DNA from: Acidobacteriota bacterium
GTDB lineage: Bacteria; Acidobacteriota; Terriglobia; Bryobacterales; Bryobacteraceae
Direction: 5' to 3'
NCBI GenBank assembly: GCA_018268715.1
Contig: JAFDVZ010000023.1
Coordinates: 64,345 to 128,344 of the forward strand
Length of the DNA: 64,000 bases
Shown here: positions 1 to 8,075 of the stretch, piece after piece
Numbering within the stretch: position 1 is the first letter of the stretch
Layout: each line of letters begins with the position of its first letter
Made by a program: the position numbers and the translations under genes
Notes under the pieces: model-generated
What the model was told of the DNA's origin: nothing
What the model saw: the letters and a program-made list of their open reading frames with translations, nothing else
Database searches by the model: none

Positions 1-1
1 C

Positions 2-1390
2 AAGCTGGAGTGGGAACGATTTCAGCAATCCATCGTGACTGAGTTCCTGGGATGGCAGGCGCGCATCGTTCGCGAGTATGCGCGGCCCGATCAGTTTGTA
101 ACTCAGGACTTTGTCGGCGGCGTGCGGACCAACGTGGATCAGTGGGCGATTTCAAGGGACCTGGACGTCGCCTCCACGAATATCTATCACACGAGCCAGG
201 ACAAGCTGGACGGAGTGGCGATCGCCATGGGCGGCGATCTGGCGCGCTCGCTGAAACAGCAATATTACTATGTCACCGAGACCAACGCGCAGGGCATCGG
301 GTGGGACTCACGCGGGCAGTTTCCGCCCTACGACGGGCAACTGCGGCTGAGCGCCTGGGCGCATGTGGCAAGCGGCGCGAGCATGGTGGAGTACTGGCAC
401 TGGCATTCGCTCCACTATGGGCAGGAAACCTACTGGCGGGGCTTGCTGGGCCACGACCTGGAGCCGAACCGGGTGTATCGCGAAGCGATGAAGATCGGCG
501 AGGAGTTCAAGAGGGTGGGTTCTCGAGTGGCCGACCTGAGCAAGGACGTGAAGGTGGCGGTGCTGTTTAGCAATGACTCGTTTCATGGGTTGAGTTACAT
601 GCCCGTGAGCGACGCCGTCAACTATGCGACGGTGATGCAGCAGATGTATTCGGCCTTGTTCAACCTGAACGTGGAGGCCGACTTCGTCACGCCCACGACG
701 ACGGACCTGTCGCGGTATAAGGTGCTGATTGTTCCGCCGCTATATGTCGCCTCAGACGAAACGCTGGAGCGGATATCGAAGTTCGTCGACAACGGCGGCC
801 ACGTTGTGATGGCCTTCAAGAGCGGCTACACGAACGAGTACGATACGGTGCGATGGCAGCGCGCTCCGGGACCGTTGCGGAAGGCCGCGGGCTTCTCTTA
901 TCAGGAATTCTCGAGCCTGGCGCATCCGGTGAACCTGAAGCCCGACCGCTATCAACTGGGCGCGAATAACCAGGCCTCGGCCTGGGCTGAGTTTCTGATG
1001 CCGGAGACGGCGGAGACGCTGGCGAGTTACGATCATCCCTTCTTCGGCCGATTTCCCGCGCTGACTCGGAACAAGTTCGGGAAAGGAACGCTGACGTACG
1101 AGGGAACGGCGATCACGGCTGAGTTACAGCAGGCGGTGATTCGCGATGTCATCGAACGGGCGGGGTTGGCGGGGTCCGACCAGCGTGCGCCGGAGGGCGT
1201 CCGGATCCGGCATGGCAGAAACCCGCGGGGCTCGGCGATCCACTTCTATCTCAACTTCTCGCCCGCCGCCAAGTCAGTTAGCTACGCCTACGGGAACGGC
1301 AGCGAGTTACTCTCCGGCAAGCCCGCTGTGCGGGGCGCGGCGCTCACGCTTGCGCCATGGGACGTGATGGTGGTGGAGGAAAACCGCTGA
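2..1390 (+). CDS. GH42-type beta-galactosidase, C-terminal part (cut by window start)
   Basis: The reading frame is already open at base 2, so the N-terminus lies outside the window; the visible part is about 462 residues. The family is read from the end of a GH42 catalytic barrel (the stretch VTETNAQGIGW carries the glutamate expected at the nucleophile position), followed by a trimerisation-type domain (VKVAVLFSNDS, then YKVLIVPPLY and FVDNGGHVVMAFKSG) and a C-terminal beta domain ending in APWDVMVVEE. GH42 enzymes hydrolyse beta-galactosides from plant or microbial glycans. Its TGA stop overlaps the ATG of the following sulfatase by one base, so the two are probably translated from one message and act on the same class of glycan. 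Family call is confident; exact substrate is unknown. Confidence 0.85.
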   Translation, partial: KLEWERFQQSIVTEFLGWQARIVREYARPDQFVTQDFVGGVRTNVDQWAISRDLDVASTNIYHTSQDKLDGVAIAMGGDLARSLKQQYYYVTETNAQGIGWDSRGQFPPYDGQLRLSAWAHVASGASMVEYWHWHSLHYGQETYWRGLLGHDLEPNRVYREAMKIGEEFKRVGSRVADLSKDVKVAVLFSNDSFHGLSYMPVSDAVNYATVMQQMYSALFNLNVEADFVTPTTTDLSRYKVLIVPPLYVASDETLERISKFVDNGGHVVMAFKSGYTNEYDTVRWQRAPGPLRKAAGFSYQEFSSLAHPVNLKPDRYQLGANNQASAWAEFLMPETAETLASYDHPFFGRFPALTRNKFGKGTLTYEGTAITAELQQAVIRDVIERAGLAGSDQRAPEGVRIRHGRNPRGSAIHFYLNFSPAAKSVSYAYGNGSELLSGKPAVRGAALTLAPWDVMVVEENR

Positions 1391-2850
1391 TGAACCGTCG
1401 ACACTTCAACGCCGCGCTGCTGGGCGCCGGCCTTCATGCCACGCGAGGCTTCGGCGCCGCGCGACCGCCCAACATCGTGCTGATCATGGCCGATGACGCG
1501 GGTTACGGCGACCTAAGCTGCTACGGCGCGACGCGGGTGGCGACGCCGAACCTGGACCGCATGGCCGCGCAGGGCGTCCGGTTCACCGATGCGCACTCGA
1601 GCGCGGCCACCTGCACGCCCAGCCGCTACTCACTGATGACCGGAGAGTACGCCTGGCGCAGGAAGGGCACTAACATCCTGCCGGGCGACGCGTCGCTCAT
1701 CGTCAATCCGGACCGTCCCACGCTGCCCTCCGCGCTGAAGTCGGCCGGTTACCGGACCGCCTGCGTCGGCAAGTGGCACCTGGGACTCGGCAAGGGCGAC
1801 GTCGACTGGAACGGCGACATTCGGCCGGGCCCGATTGAAACCGGCTTCGACTATTCCTTCATTATTCCCGCCACGGGCGATCGCGTGCCTTGCGTCTATG
1901 TCGAAGATCATCGCGTGGTGGGACTGAACCCGAAGGACCCGCTGGCGGTGAGTTACGCCAGACCGATCGGGGGCGAACCCACTGGCAAGGATCATCCGGA
2001 ATATCTGAAGATGCCGCTGAGTCACGGCCACGACCAGACCATCGTCAATGGCATCAGCCGAATCGGCTATATGACCGGCGGACGTTCGGCTTGGTGGGTG
2101 GACGAGGACATGGCGGGCGTGCTGACTCGCCGCGCCACGGACTTCATCGATAAGAACGCGGCCGCGCCGTTCTTTCTCTATTTCGCCACTCACGACATCC
2201 ATGTTCCGCGCGTGCCCCGGGCCGAGTTTCGAGGGTCGACGCAATGCGGCGTGCGGTGCGACGCCATCCGCGAGTTGGATTGGAGCGTCGGCCAGGTGCT
2301 GACCGCGCTACAGCGGAACCGGTTGGACGAGAACACCCTGGTGATCTTCACGAGCGACAACGGCCCGGTGGTGGACGACGGCTATGCGGACGGGTCGGTG
2401 GAGCAATTGAACGGTCATACGCCGGCCGGGAAGCTTCGCGGCGGCAAGTACGAGATCTACGAGGGCGGCACGCGCGAGCCGTTCATCACGCGGTGGCCCG
2501 GGCGGATCAAACCGGGGACTTCGGACGCGCTGGTCTGCCAGATCGACCTGGCGGCTTCGCTGGCGGCGCTGGCGGGAGCGAAACCGGCCGGCCCCGATAG
2601 CGAGAACGTGCTGGCGGCGTTGCTCGGCCAGTCGAAACAAGGTCGCGAGCAACTGGTGGAGCAGGCCAACCGGCTGGCGCTCCGGCAAGGACGGTGGAAA
2701 TACATCGAAGGGAACGAGCGCGCCGGCGCCGAGTTATACGACCTGGCGCAGGACCTGCCGGAAACGCGGAACCTGGCGGCGGCGCAACCGGAACGAGTCA
2801 GGGAAATGAGCCGGAGGTTATCGGAAATTCGCGAACGCCGAGCGCCGTAG
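1390..2850 (+). CDS. Sulfatase (arylsulfatase family, formylglycine type)
   Basis: A 486-residue sulfatase. The start is the ATG that overlaps the upstream stop. The N-terminus NRRHFNAALLGAGLHA looks like a twin-arginine export signal. The alkaline-phosphatase-fold metal site PNIVLIMADDAGYGD follows, then the signature CTPSR with Cys75, the residue normally converted to formylglycine, then GKWHLG and the late metal motif FTSDNGP. The Cys-type site needs a formylglycine-generating enzyme, which is not in this window. Coupling to a GH42 galactosidase suggests removal of sulfate esters from a sulfated galactan-like substrate; that substrate is inference only. Length fits one-domain sulfatases. 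Confidence 0.9.
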   Translation: MNRRHFNAALLGAGLHATRGFGAARPPNIVLIMADDAGYGDLSCYGATRVATPNLDRMAAQGVRFTDAHSSAATCTPSRYSLMTGEYAWRRKGTNILPGDASLIVNPDRPTLPSALKSAGYRTACVGKWHLGLGKGDVDWNGDIRPGPIETGFDYSFIIPATGDRVPCVYVEDHRVVGLNPKDPLAVSYARPIGGEPTGKDHPEYLKMPLSHGHDQTIVNGISRIGYMTGGRSAWWVDEDMAGVLTRRATDFIDKNAAAPFFLYFATHDIHVPRVPRAEFRGSTQCGVRCDAIRELDWSVGQVLTALQRNRLDENTLVIFTSDNGPVVDDGYADGSVEQLNGHTPAGKLRGGKYEIYEGGTREPFITRWPGRIKPGTSDALVCQIDLAASLAALAGAKPAGPDSENVLAALLGQSKQGREQLVEQANRLALRQGRWKYIEGNERAGAELYDLAQDLPETRNLAAAQPERVREMSRRLSEIRERRAP

Positions 2851-2857
2851 CGAGTTA

Positions 2858-3406
2858 TCAATATTCCGGATTCATCACCGCGATGTAGGGCAGATTCCGG
2901 TGCAACTGCTTGTAGTCGAGTCCGCAGCCGATGACAAAACGGTCGGGGATTTCGAAACAGCGGTACTGCACCGGGACCTGCACGATGCGCCGCGTGGTGC
3001 GGTCGAGCAGGGTGCAGATGCCGAGCGAGTTCGGGCTGCGTCCGGCCAGGGTCTGCAGCAGGTAGCGGGTGGTGAAGCCGGTGTCGACGATGTCTTCGAC
3101 GAGCAGCACATCCTCGCCGTCGATGGTGTCGTCCAGGTCCTTGGCGATCCGCACCATGCCGGGCGCGCGGGCGCCGCCGGAAAAGGTGGAAATGGCCAGA
3201 AAATCGATCTTTACGGGGATGGTCAGCTCTCGCGCCAGGGCCGTCAGGAAGAACACCGAGCCCTTCAGCACGCCGATCAGCTTCAGCCCGTCCTCGTCGC
3301 GGTAGCGGTCGGAGATTTCCGCCGCAACCTCGCGGATCCGGGCCGCGATCTGCTCTTCGCTAAACAGGATCCGTTCAACGCCCTCGGGTAACTCAACGGC
3401 CGCCAT
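2858..3406 (-). CDS. hpt: Hypoxanthine phosphoribosyltransferase
   Basis: A 182-residue purine salvage enzyme that transfers phosphoribose from PRPP to hypoxanthine or guanine. The PRPP-binding motif VLLVEDIVDTGFT is at about residues 100-112, with the acidic pair Glu104-Asp105 and Asp108. The flexible-loop region (STFSGGARAPG) and the C-terminal DRFVIGCGLDY are also typical. Length matches the family. The start overlaps the end of the upstream kinase/nuclease-like gene by 14 bases, so the two are co-translated. It converges on the sulfatase gene with only 7 bases between stops. Confidence 0.95.
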   Translation of the reverse strand: MAAVELPEGVERILFSEEQIAARIREVAAEISDRYRDEDGLKLIGVLKGSVFFLTALARELTIPVKIDFLAISTFSGGARAPGMVRIAKDLDDTIDGEDVLLVEDIVDTGFTTRYLLQTLAGRSPNSLGICTLLDRTTRRIVQVPVQYRCFEIPDRFVIGCGLDYKQLHRNLPYIAVMNPEY

Positions 3407-4352
3407 CGGTGGTCACTTCCCGCCCTTCGAGTCCATACTTAAAGATGAGGTCCTGAAAATCTCGCTGGTAGAACACCTGTATGTTAACATGCGGATAAAT
3501 CGCCTTGAGCAGCTTCACCTTGCGGTTCTTTTTCGTCACCAGAGCCTGTTTCATGGTGGTCAGTTCCACATAGAGGTCGGATTCCGGGAGATAGAAGTCG
3601 GGGGTAAACGCCTCAGTAACTCGACCGTCCTTATCCCATTGCAGGGGGAAGCTTTTCGGCTCGTAATCCCAGGCGATCCGGTAGAAATCGAGTAACTTCG
3701 CGAATAGCTCCTCGCTTGGGTGGCTGAACATTTTCCGGGTCAGGGCGGCTTTACCGGCGGGAGCTATGCCGAATTTCGCGAGTTTCAGGCGGGCCTGGAA
3801 CTGCAACTGCGCCTCGGCGGCCGGAGAGATCCGTCCGTGGAGCGGCAGGCCGATCGCGTCGGCGGCAGCGGCCACGGCGCTCGCCGCGCCTTCCACGTCG
3901 AGCAGTTCGGCGCCAATGAGCAGGTCGAAGCTGTGCGGGGTGGGACGCGTTCGCCCGAAGCGCGCTTTGCGGCGCGCCGCTTCCGCGGCTTCCAACTGGC
4001 CGAGGGCCGCGACGGCGGTGGGACGGTCCGACTGGCGGTCGAGCATCAGGATTCCCACGCGATGAGCGGGCCGGGCCATGGCGCGAACCCGCAGCACGCC
4101 CTGGAGTTTGGGCAACAGATACTCGGCGCCCGGCGCGGCGATCACCAGGTTGTGTTCGACGCCGAGCCGCGCCACGATGCTGGTGACGGCGGGCGCCCAG
4201 GCCTTGTCGGGGACGGCGCCGCCGAACTCGACGGCCAGCAGTTGATCGAGCCGCGCTTCGGTCAGCAGTTCGAAGCGCAGAAGATGGGCGACGGCCCGCG
4301 CCAGGTCTTCCGCACGGCAGCCGGCCTCGCCTGAGATGGTGACAAACGCCAT
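3393..4352 (-). CDS. Degenerate cytidylate-kinase-like domain plus PD-(D/E)XK-like C-terminal domain, linked to hpt
   Basis: A 319-residue protein of unknown function. The N-terminal 170 residues resemble a cytidylate-kinase-like fold (opening MAFVTISGEAGCRAEDLA), but the phosphate-binding loop lacks the usual GK(S/T), so kinase activity is doubtful. From about residue 215 there is a different domain with a nuclease-like layout: TPDFYLPE (Asp252), then YVELTTMK (Glu263, Lys268), then a basic stretch TKKNRKVKLLKAIYP and YQRDF. This resembles the PD...ExxxxK arrangement of the restriction-endonuclease fold, with Thr where the common ExK lysine would be. From memory, similar 'ELTTMKQ' domains occur beside or fused to hpt in other phyla; I could not check this. 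Its 3' end overlaps hpt. Function is not assigned. Confidence 0.7.
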   Translation of the reverse strand: MAFVTISGEAGCRAEDLARAVAHLLRFELLTEARLDQLLAVEFGGAVPDKAWAPAVTSIVARLGVEHNLVIAAPGAEYLLPKLQGVLRVRAMARPAHRVGILMLDRQSDRPTAVAALGQLEAAEAARRKARFGRTRPTPHSFDLLIGAELLDVEGAASAVAAAADAIGLPLHGRISPAAEAQLQFQARLKLAKFGIAPAGKAALTRKMFSHPSEELFAKLLDFYRIAWDYEPKSFPLQWDKDGRVTEAFTPDFYLPESDLYVELTTMKQALVTKKNRKVKLLKAIYPHVNIQVFYQRDFQDLIFKYGLEGREVTTDGGR

Positions 4353-4407
4353 TCCGCTTGGCTAACAGGATATCAGCAGAGCCCGGCATTCCTGTATCCT
4401 GAGGGCG

Positions 4408-6198
4408 GTGGAATCCATCGATCCGGCAAATGAGTACCGCAAACGGCTGAACGTCTGGCAGGGACAGGAGCGCAAGGCTCGGCGCGAGTCCATGCGATTC
4501 GGCAATTACCGGTTGGGCGTGGCGGCGGCGGCCGGCCTGATCGGCTGGCTGAGTTTCGCGGCGCATGTCGCGCCGGCGTGGCTGCTGGCGCTGCCCGCGG
4601 CCGTGTTCATCGGCCTGGTGGTGGAGCACGAACGGGTGGCGCAACGCGAGGAGTTCGCCCGCCGCGGCGTCCGATATTATGAACGCGCCATTCGACGGGT
4701 GGGCGGGGATTGGGCCGGGACGGGCGCTTCGGGCGGCCGGTTCGCCGATCCGTCGCACGTGTTTTCGGGCGACCTGGACGTATTCGGGGTGGGCTCGCTG
4801 TTCGAACTGCTGTCGACGGCTCGAACGGCGGCGGGCGAGCAGCGGCTGGCCGACTGGCTGCTTCACCCGGCGACGCCCGCGAGCGTCGGCGAACGCCAAC
4901 GGGCCGTGGCCGAGATGCGTGACGCCGTCCAGTTGAGAGAAGACCTGGCGCTGTTGGGCGAGGACATTCGCGCCGGCGTCCATGCCGAGGCTATCGCGGC
5001 CTGGGGCGCGGCGCCGCCGATTCCCTACTTCGCCGGAGCGCGTGCGGCGGCGGCCGGGCTGGCTGTGTTGGCGATCGTCGTGTTCGTGGGGTTCATGGCG
5101 CATTGGTTCGGCGCGCGCCCGCTGGTGGCGGCGGTGGCGGCGGCGTTGTGCGTGGGTTTCGCGGTGCGCAAGTCCACGGCGGCGGTGGCGGCGGGGGCGG
5201 ACACGCCGGCTCACGATCTGCGGATTCTGTCGCTGTTGCTCGGGCGGTTGGAGCATGTGCATTTCGAAAGCCCGCTGCTCGAACGCCTGCGGGCGGAGTT
5301 CGATACGCATGGGCAACCGGCTTCGCGCCGGATCCGGCGGCTGGAGCGGTGGATGGAACTGCTCGATTCGGCGGATCACCTGGCGGTGCGGGTGATCGGT
5401 CCGCCGCTGCTGTGGCGGCATCAGGCGGCCATGGGCATCGAGGCGTGGCGCCGGGTGTCGGGCCCCGACATCGGCCGTTGGATCGCCGCGATCGCGGAGT
5501 TGGAGGCGATTTCCTCGCTCGCCTCGTTCGCTTATGAGCACCCGGCGGCGGCCTTTCCCGAAATCGTGGCGGATGGGAATTGCTTCGAGGCGCGCGGCCT
5601 GCGGCACCCGTTGATCGGAGAGGCGAAGTGCGTGGCCAACGACGTCGCGATCGGCGGGGCGCGGCGGTTGTTGATCGTCAGCGGGTCGAACATGTCGGGC
5701 AAGAGCACGCTGCTGCGTTCGGTTGGTCTGAACACGGTGCTGGCCTGGGCCGGCGCGCCCGTGACCGCAACGAGCCTGCGGGTGTCGCCGTTCGCCGTCG
5801 GGGCGTCGATCCGGATTGTCGATTCGCTGCAGGACGGCAAGTCGCGCTTCTATGCGGAGATCACGCGGCTCCGGCAGATTGTCGAGGCGGCGGGGGCCGG
5901 ACCGACGTTGTTCCTGCTTGATGAGTTGCTGAGCGGCACCAACTCGCACGACCGGAAGATCGGCGCGGAGGCCGTGATCCGAACGCTGGTGGAGCGCGGA
6001 GCGGTGGGGCTGGTGACGACGCACGACCTGGCGCTGACGCGCATCCAGCAGGAGTTCGGCGAGGCGGCCGTGAATGTGCACTTCGAGGATCAACTGGAAG
6101 ACGGACGGATCCGTTTCGACTATCGCCTGAAGCCGGGCGTGGTGGAGCGCAGCAACGCGCTCGAGTTGATGCGGATCGTCGGGCTGCCGGTCAGATAA
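4408..6198 (+). CDS. Membrane-anchored MutS-like ATPase
   Basis: A 596-residue protein with a GTG start. The C-terminal 180 residues are a MutS domain V ATPase: Walker A GSNMSGKST at residues 426-434, a signature region around SLQDGKSRFYAE, Walker B LFLLDELLSGTNSHDR and the switch VTTHD. The mismatch-recognition domain I of canonical MutS is absent. Instead there are two hydrophobic pairs, at about residues 35-75 and 210-260, predicting about four membrane helices, with core/clamp-like helical sequence between them and the ATPase. Such MutS-related proteins are known in Acidobacteria and Bacteroidetes but have no settled role; ordinary mismatch repair is unlikely. It is divergent from the hpt pair, with 55 bases between starts. 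Confidence 0.85.
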   Translation: MESIDPANEYRKRLNVWQGQERKARRESMRFGNYRLGVAAAAGLIGWLSFAAHVAPAWLLALPAAVFIGLVVEHERVAQREEFARRGVRYYERAIRRVGGDWAGTGASGGRFADPSHVFSGDLDVFGVGSLFELLSTARTAAGEQRLADWLLHPATPASVGERQRAVAEMRDAVQLREDLALLGEDIRAGVHAEAIAAWGAAPPIPYFAGARAAAAGLAVLAIVVFVGFMAHWFGARPLVAAVAAALCVGFAVRKSTAAVAAGADTPAHDLRILSLLLGRLEHVHFESPLLERLRAEFDTHGQPASRRIRRLERWMELLDSADHLAVRVIGPPLLWRHQAAMGIEAWRRVSGPDIGRWIAAIAELEAISSLASFAYEHPAAAFPEIVADGNCFEARGLRHPLIGEAKCVANDVAIGGARRLLIVSGSNMSGKSTLLRSVGLNTVLAWAGAPVTATSLRVSPFAVGASIRIVDSLQDGKSRFYAEITRLRQIVEAAGAGPTLFLLDELLSGTNSHDRKIGAEAVIRTLVERGAVGLVTTHDLALTRIQQEFGEAAVNVHFEDQLEDGRIRFDYRLKPGVVERSNALELMRIVGLPVR

Positions 6199-6245
6199 TC
6201 AGACCGCTATATGATAAGCGGGCGGGCCCGTGAGAAACTGGATGC

Positions 6246-7544
6246 ATGACGTCCCTGCCGAGAGTGCTGCCCGTTCGCCAGAAATTCCCTGATCACCGGC
6301 TCGCCGACATCCCGGGAGAGGTGCGCCGCGAATTGGCGGCGTCCCAGTTCGCCGGGCGAATTCCGAAGGGAGGCCGGGTGGCGATTGGCGTAGGCAGTCG
6401 AGGCATCGCCAATATCGCCACCATCGTGCGCGGAGTCGTCGAGTATTGGAAATCGGCCGGATGCGCGCCGTTCCTGTTCCCGGCGATGGGCAGCCACGGG
6501 GCCGCCACCGCCGAGGGGCAGGCGGAGGTGCTGGAGCACTACGGGGTCGACGAGCGGAGCATGGGATGCCCCGTGATCAGCCGTCTGGATGTCACGCCGC
6601 TGGGCCGGAGCGTCGAGGGCATTGAAACGTTTATGGACCGGAACGCGTTCGAGGCCGATGGCGTGTTTCTGGTGAACCGGGTGAAGTGGCACACCGACTT
6701 CGCCGGGCGCATTGAGAGCGGACTGTTCAAAATGATGGCGATCGGGCTCGGCAAATTCGCCGGCGCGCAACGCTATCATACGCACGCGCTCAAGATGGGG
6801 CTGGAGGCGATGGTTCTGAGCGTCGGACGGCAGGTGCTGGCGAGCGGCAAGGTGATCGGCGGGCTGGCGATTCTCGAAGACGCCAACCACAACACGGCGC
6901 GCGTGGCGGCGATCGCGGCCGAAGGCCTGGAGGAGAAGGAAGCCGCGCTGCTGGAGTTGGCCAAGAGTTGGATGGGGCGGATTCCGTTCCCGCTGGATGT
7001 GCTGACGCTCGACGAGATCGGCAAGAATATCAGCGGGGCGGGCATGGACACGAAAGTCGTGAATCGCGGCATCGACGGGGAATACAATCCCTGGGACACC
7101 GCTCCCAGCTTCGTGCGAGTCTATGTCCGGGGGCTGAGTCCGCAGAGTTACGGCAACGCGGTAGGATTCGGCATGGCCGACATCGTGCACGAAAGGCTGG
7201 TGCGGGCGATCGACTGGACTCCCACTCGCATCAACGCGATGACTTCGGGCCGCCCCGCTTCCATCCGCATCCCGATGAACTTCCCGAGCGATCGGGAATG
7301 CCTGGAACAGATCGTCACGACTGTTGGAAAATTCGACACCCGGGACGTCACGCTAGGGTGGATCCCGAATTCCCTGGACATCGGGACCATCGTTTTAAGC
7401 GAGAACCTGATGGGAGAAATCCGGAAGCATCCGGCCCTTGAAATCGCCGGGCCGGCGAGTGACCTGCCGTTTGACAAGGCGGGAGACCTGCCTCAGTTCG
7501 AATCGTTCATCGGGGCCGCGGAGCCGGTCCACGTCGCCCATTAG
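6246..7544 (+). CDS. LarA-like (DUF2088, lactate racemase N-terminal domain family) protein
   Basis: A 432-residue protein starting at ATG 6246. It matches the lactate-racemase-related DUF2088 family: an N-terminal alpha/beta domain with VAIGVGSRGIAN, a glycine-rich FPAMGSHGAATAEGQ, and VNRVKWHTDF. LarA itself uses a nickel pincer cofactor made by LarB, LarC and LarE. No lar maturation gene lies nearby, and whether the pincer-binding Lys/His set is intact cannot be settled by eye. It may therefore be a racemase or epimerase of another 2-hydroxyacid, or a paralogue without nickel. It stands alone, with a hairpin terminator after it. Confidence 0.75.
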   Translation: MTSLPRVLPVRQKFPDHRLADIPGEVRRELAASQFAGRIPKGGRVAIGVGSRGIANIATIVRGVVEYWKSAGCAPFLFPAMGSHGAATAEGQAEVLEHYGVDERSMGCPVISRLDVTPLGRSVEGIETFMDRNAFEADGVFLVNRVKWHTDFAGRIESGLFKMMAIGLGKFAGAQRYHTHALKMGLEAMVLSVGRQVLASGKVIGGLAILEDANHNTARVAAIAAEGLEEKEAALLELAKSWMGRIPFPLDVLTLDEIGKNISGAGMDTKVVNRGIDGEYNPWDTAPSFVRVYVRGLSPQSYGNAVGFGMADIVHERLVRAIDWTPTRINAMTSGRPASIRIPMNFPSDRECLEQIVTTVGKFDTRDVTLGWIPNSLDIGTIVLSENLMGEIRKHPALEIAGPASDLPFDKAGDLPQFESFIGAAEPVHVAH

Positions 7545-7561
7545 CGTCCGAAAATAGCTTT

Positions 7562-7595
7562 GGCAGGCGGAGCCTGAGAGTGGCCGCCGCCTGCC
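7562..7595. terminator. Hairpin terminator between convergent genes
   Basis: Perfect 9-base arms GGCAGGCGG (7562-7570) and CCGCCTGCC (7587-7595) enclose a 16-base loop. The element lies between the LarA-like gene and the convergent Flp pilin gene. On the minus strand it is followed by AGCTATTTTCGG, a short U-rich tail, so it is more convincing as a terminator for the pilin gene. The loop contains CCTGAGAGTG, also present in the long hairpin at 43276-43359. Confidence 0.5.
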
Positions 7596-7657
7596 GTGGG
7601 TGTCATGTTAATTCAACACGCCGAGGCCACATACCGCCCGCGGCGCTTAGCCGATTC

Positions 7658-7858
7658 CTAGGAGCCCTGGGTGGCGGCGTTGGACATCGTGCTGCTGATT
7701 TTGCTGAAGATCGTGCTGATGCTGGTGGCGACGCCGGGCATGATAGCGCCAGCGGCCACGGCGACGAAGCCGGCCATCAGAGCGTATTCAATGAGGTCCT
7801 GACCGCGGGTGTCTTTCCAAATCCGCAGCTTCCAAACCATGTTAGCGATACGAGTCAT
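7658..7858 (-). CDS. Flp-family type IVb pilin (orphan)
   Basis: A 66-residue prepilin. The short basic leader ends in a glycine at TRG|QDLIEYALMAG, the classic type IVb processing site with the +5 Glu and Tyr of Flp pilins, followed by one hydrophobic helix (FVAVAAGAIMPGV). An ideal ribosome site, GGGAGAGGAG, precedes the ATG by about 6 bases. Flp pilins are cleaved by a prepilin peptidase and assembled by Tad machinery, giving adhesion fibres. No tad, cpa or rcp gene is in the window, so this is an orphan pilin relying on machinery elsewhere. A palindrome lies about 40 bases upstream. Confidence 0.9.
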   Translation of the reverse strand: MTRIANMVWKLRIWKDTRGQDLIEYALMAGFVAVAAGAIMPGVATSISTIFSKISSTMSNAATQGS

Positions 7859-7899
7859 TCTATTCTCCTCTCCCTTGCAACAAAGTTATGCGTTGCTAA

Positions 7900-7912
7900 T
7901 GCTAAGTTAGCA
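7900..7912. promoter_or_regulatory. Palindrome upstream of the Flp pilin gene
   Basis: The 13-base perfect inverted repeat TGCTAA-G-TTAGCA lies 42 bases upstream of the pilin ATG, in the 217-base intergenic region (7859-8075). The region is more AT-rich than its surroundings. It could be an operator for the pilin promoter, but I could not place a convincing -35/-10 pair. The rest of this intergenic stretch shows nothing I can name. Confidence 0.3.
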
Positions 7913-8075
7913 TCACATGTTCTTTGGCCGAATCAGCCGGAAAACCTAGAGGACAGGCTCGAATCGTCTCAGTTGGCGGGTCGCCCCCACGGTACCCACG
8001 CTCCATTACAGGGCTATCCTCCCCTCCATGATTGTGGTTCTAGGCAACTCACCGTAATTCATAATGCCGATGACC

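Noticed and set aside
3751-6093. 780-codon open frame on the minus strand
   Set aside because: It runs antisense through the well-supported MutS-like gene and the kinase/nuclease-like gene; its Arg/His-rich composition is typical of shadow frames in GC-rich DNA.
6246-7544. Assignment as nickel lactate racemase LarA
   Set aside because: No larB, larC or larE nearby and the pincer-binding residues could not be confirmed by eye, so only the family is stated.
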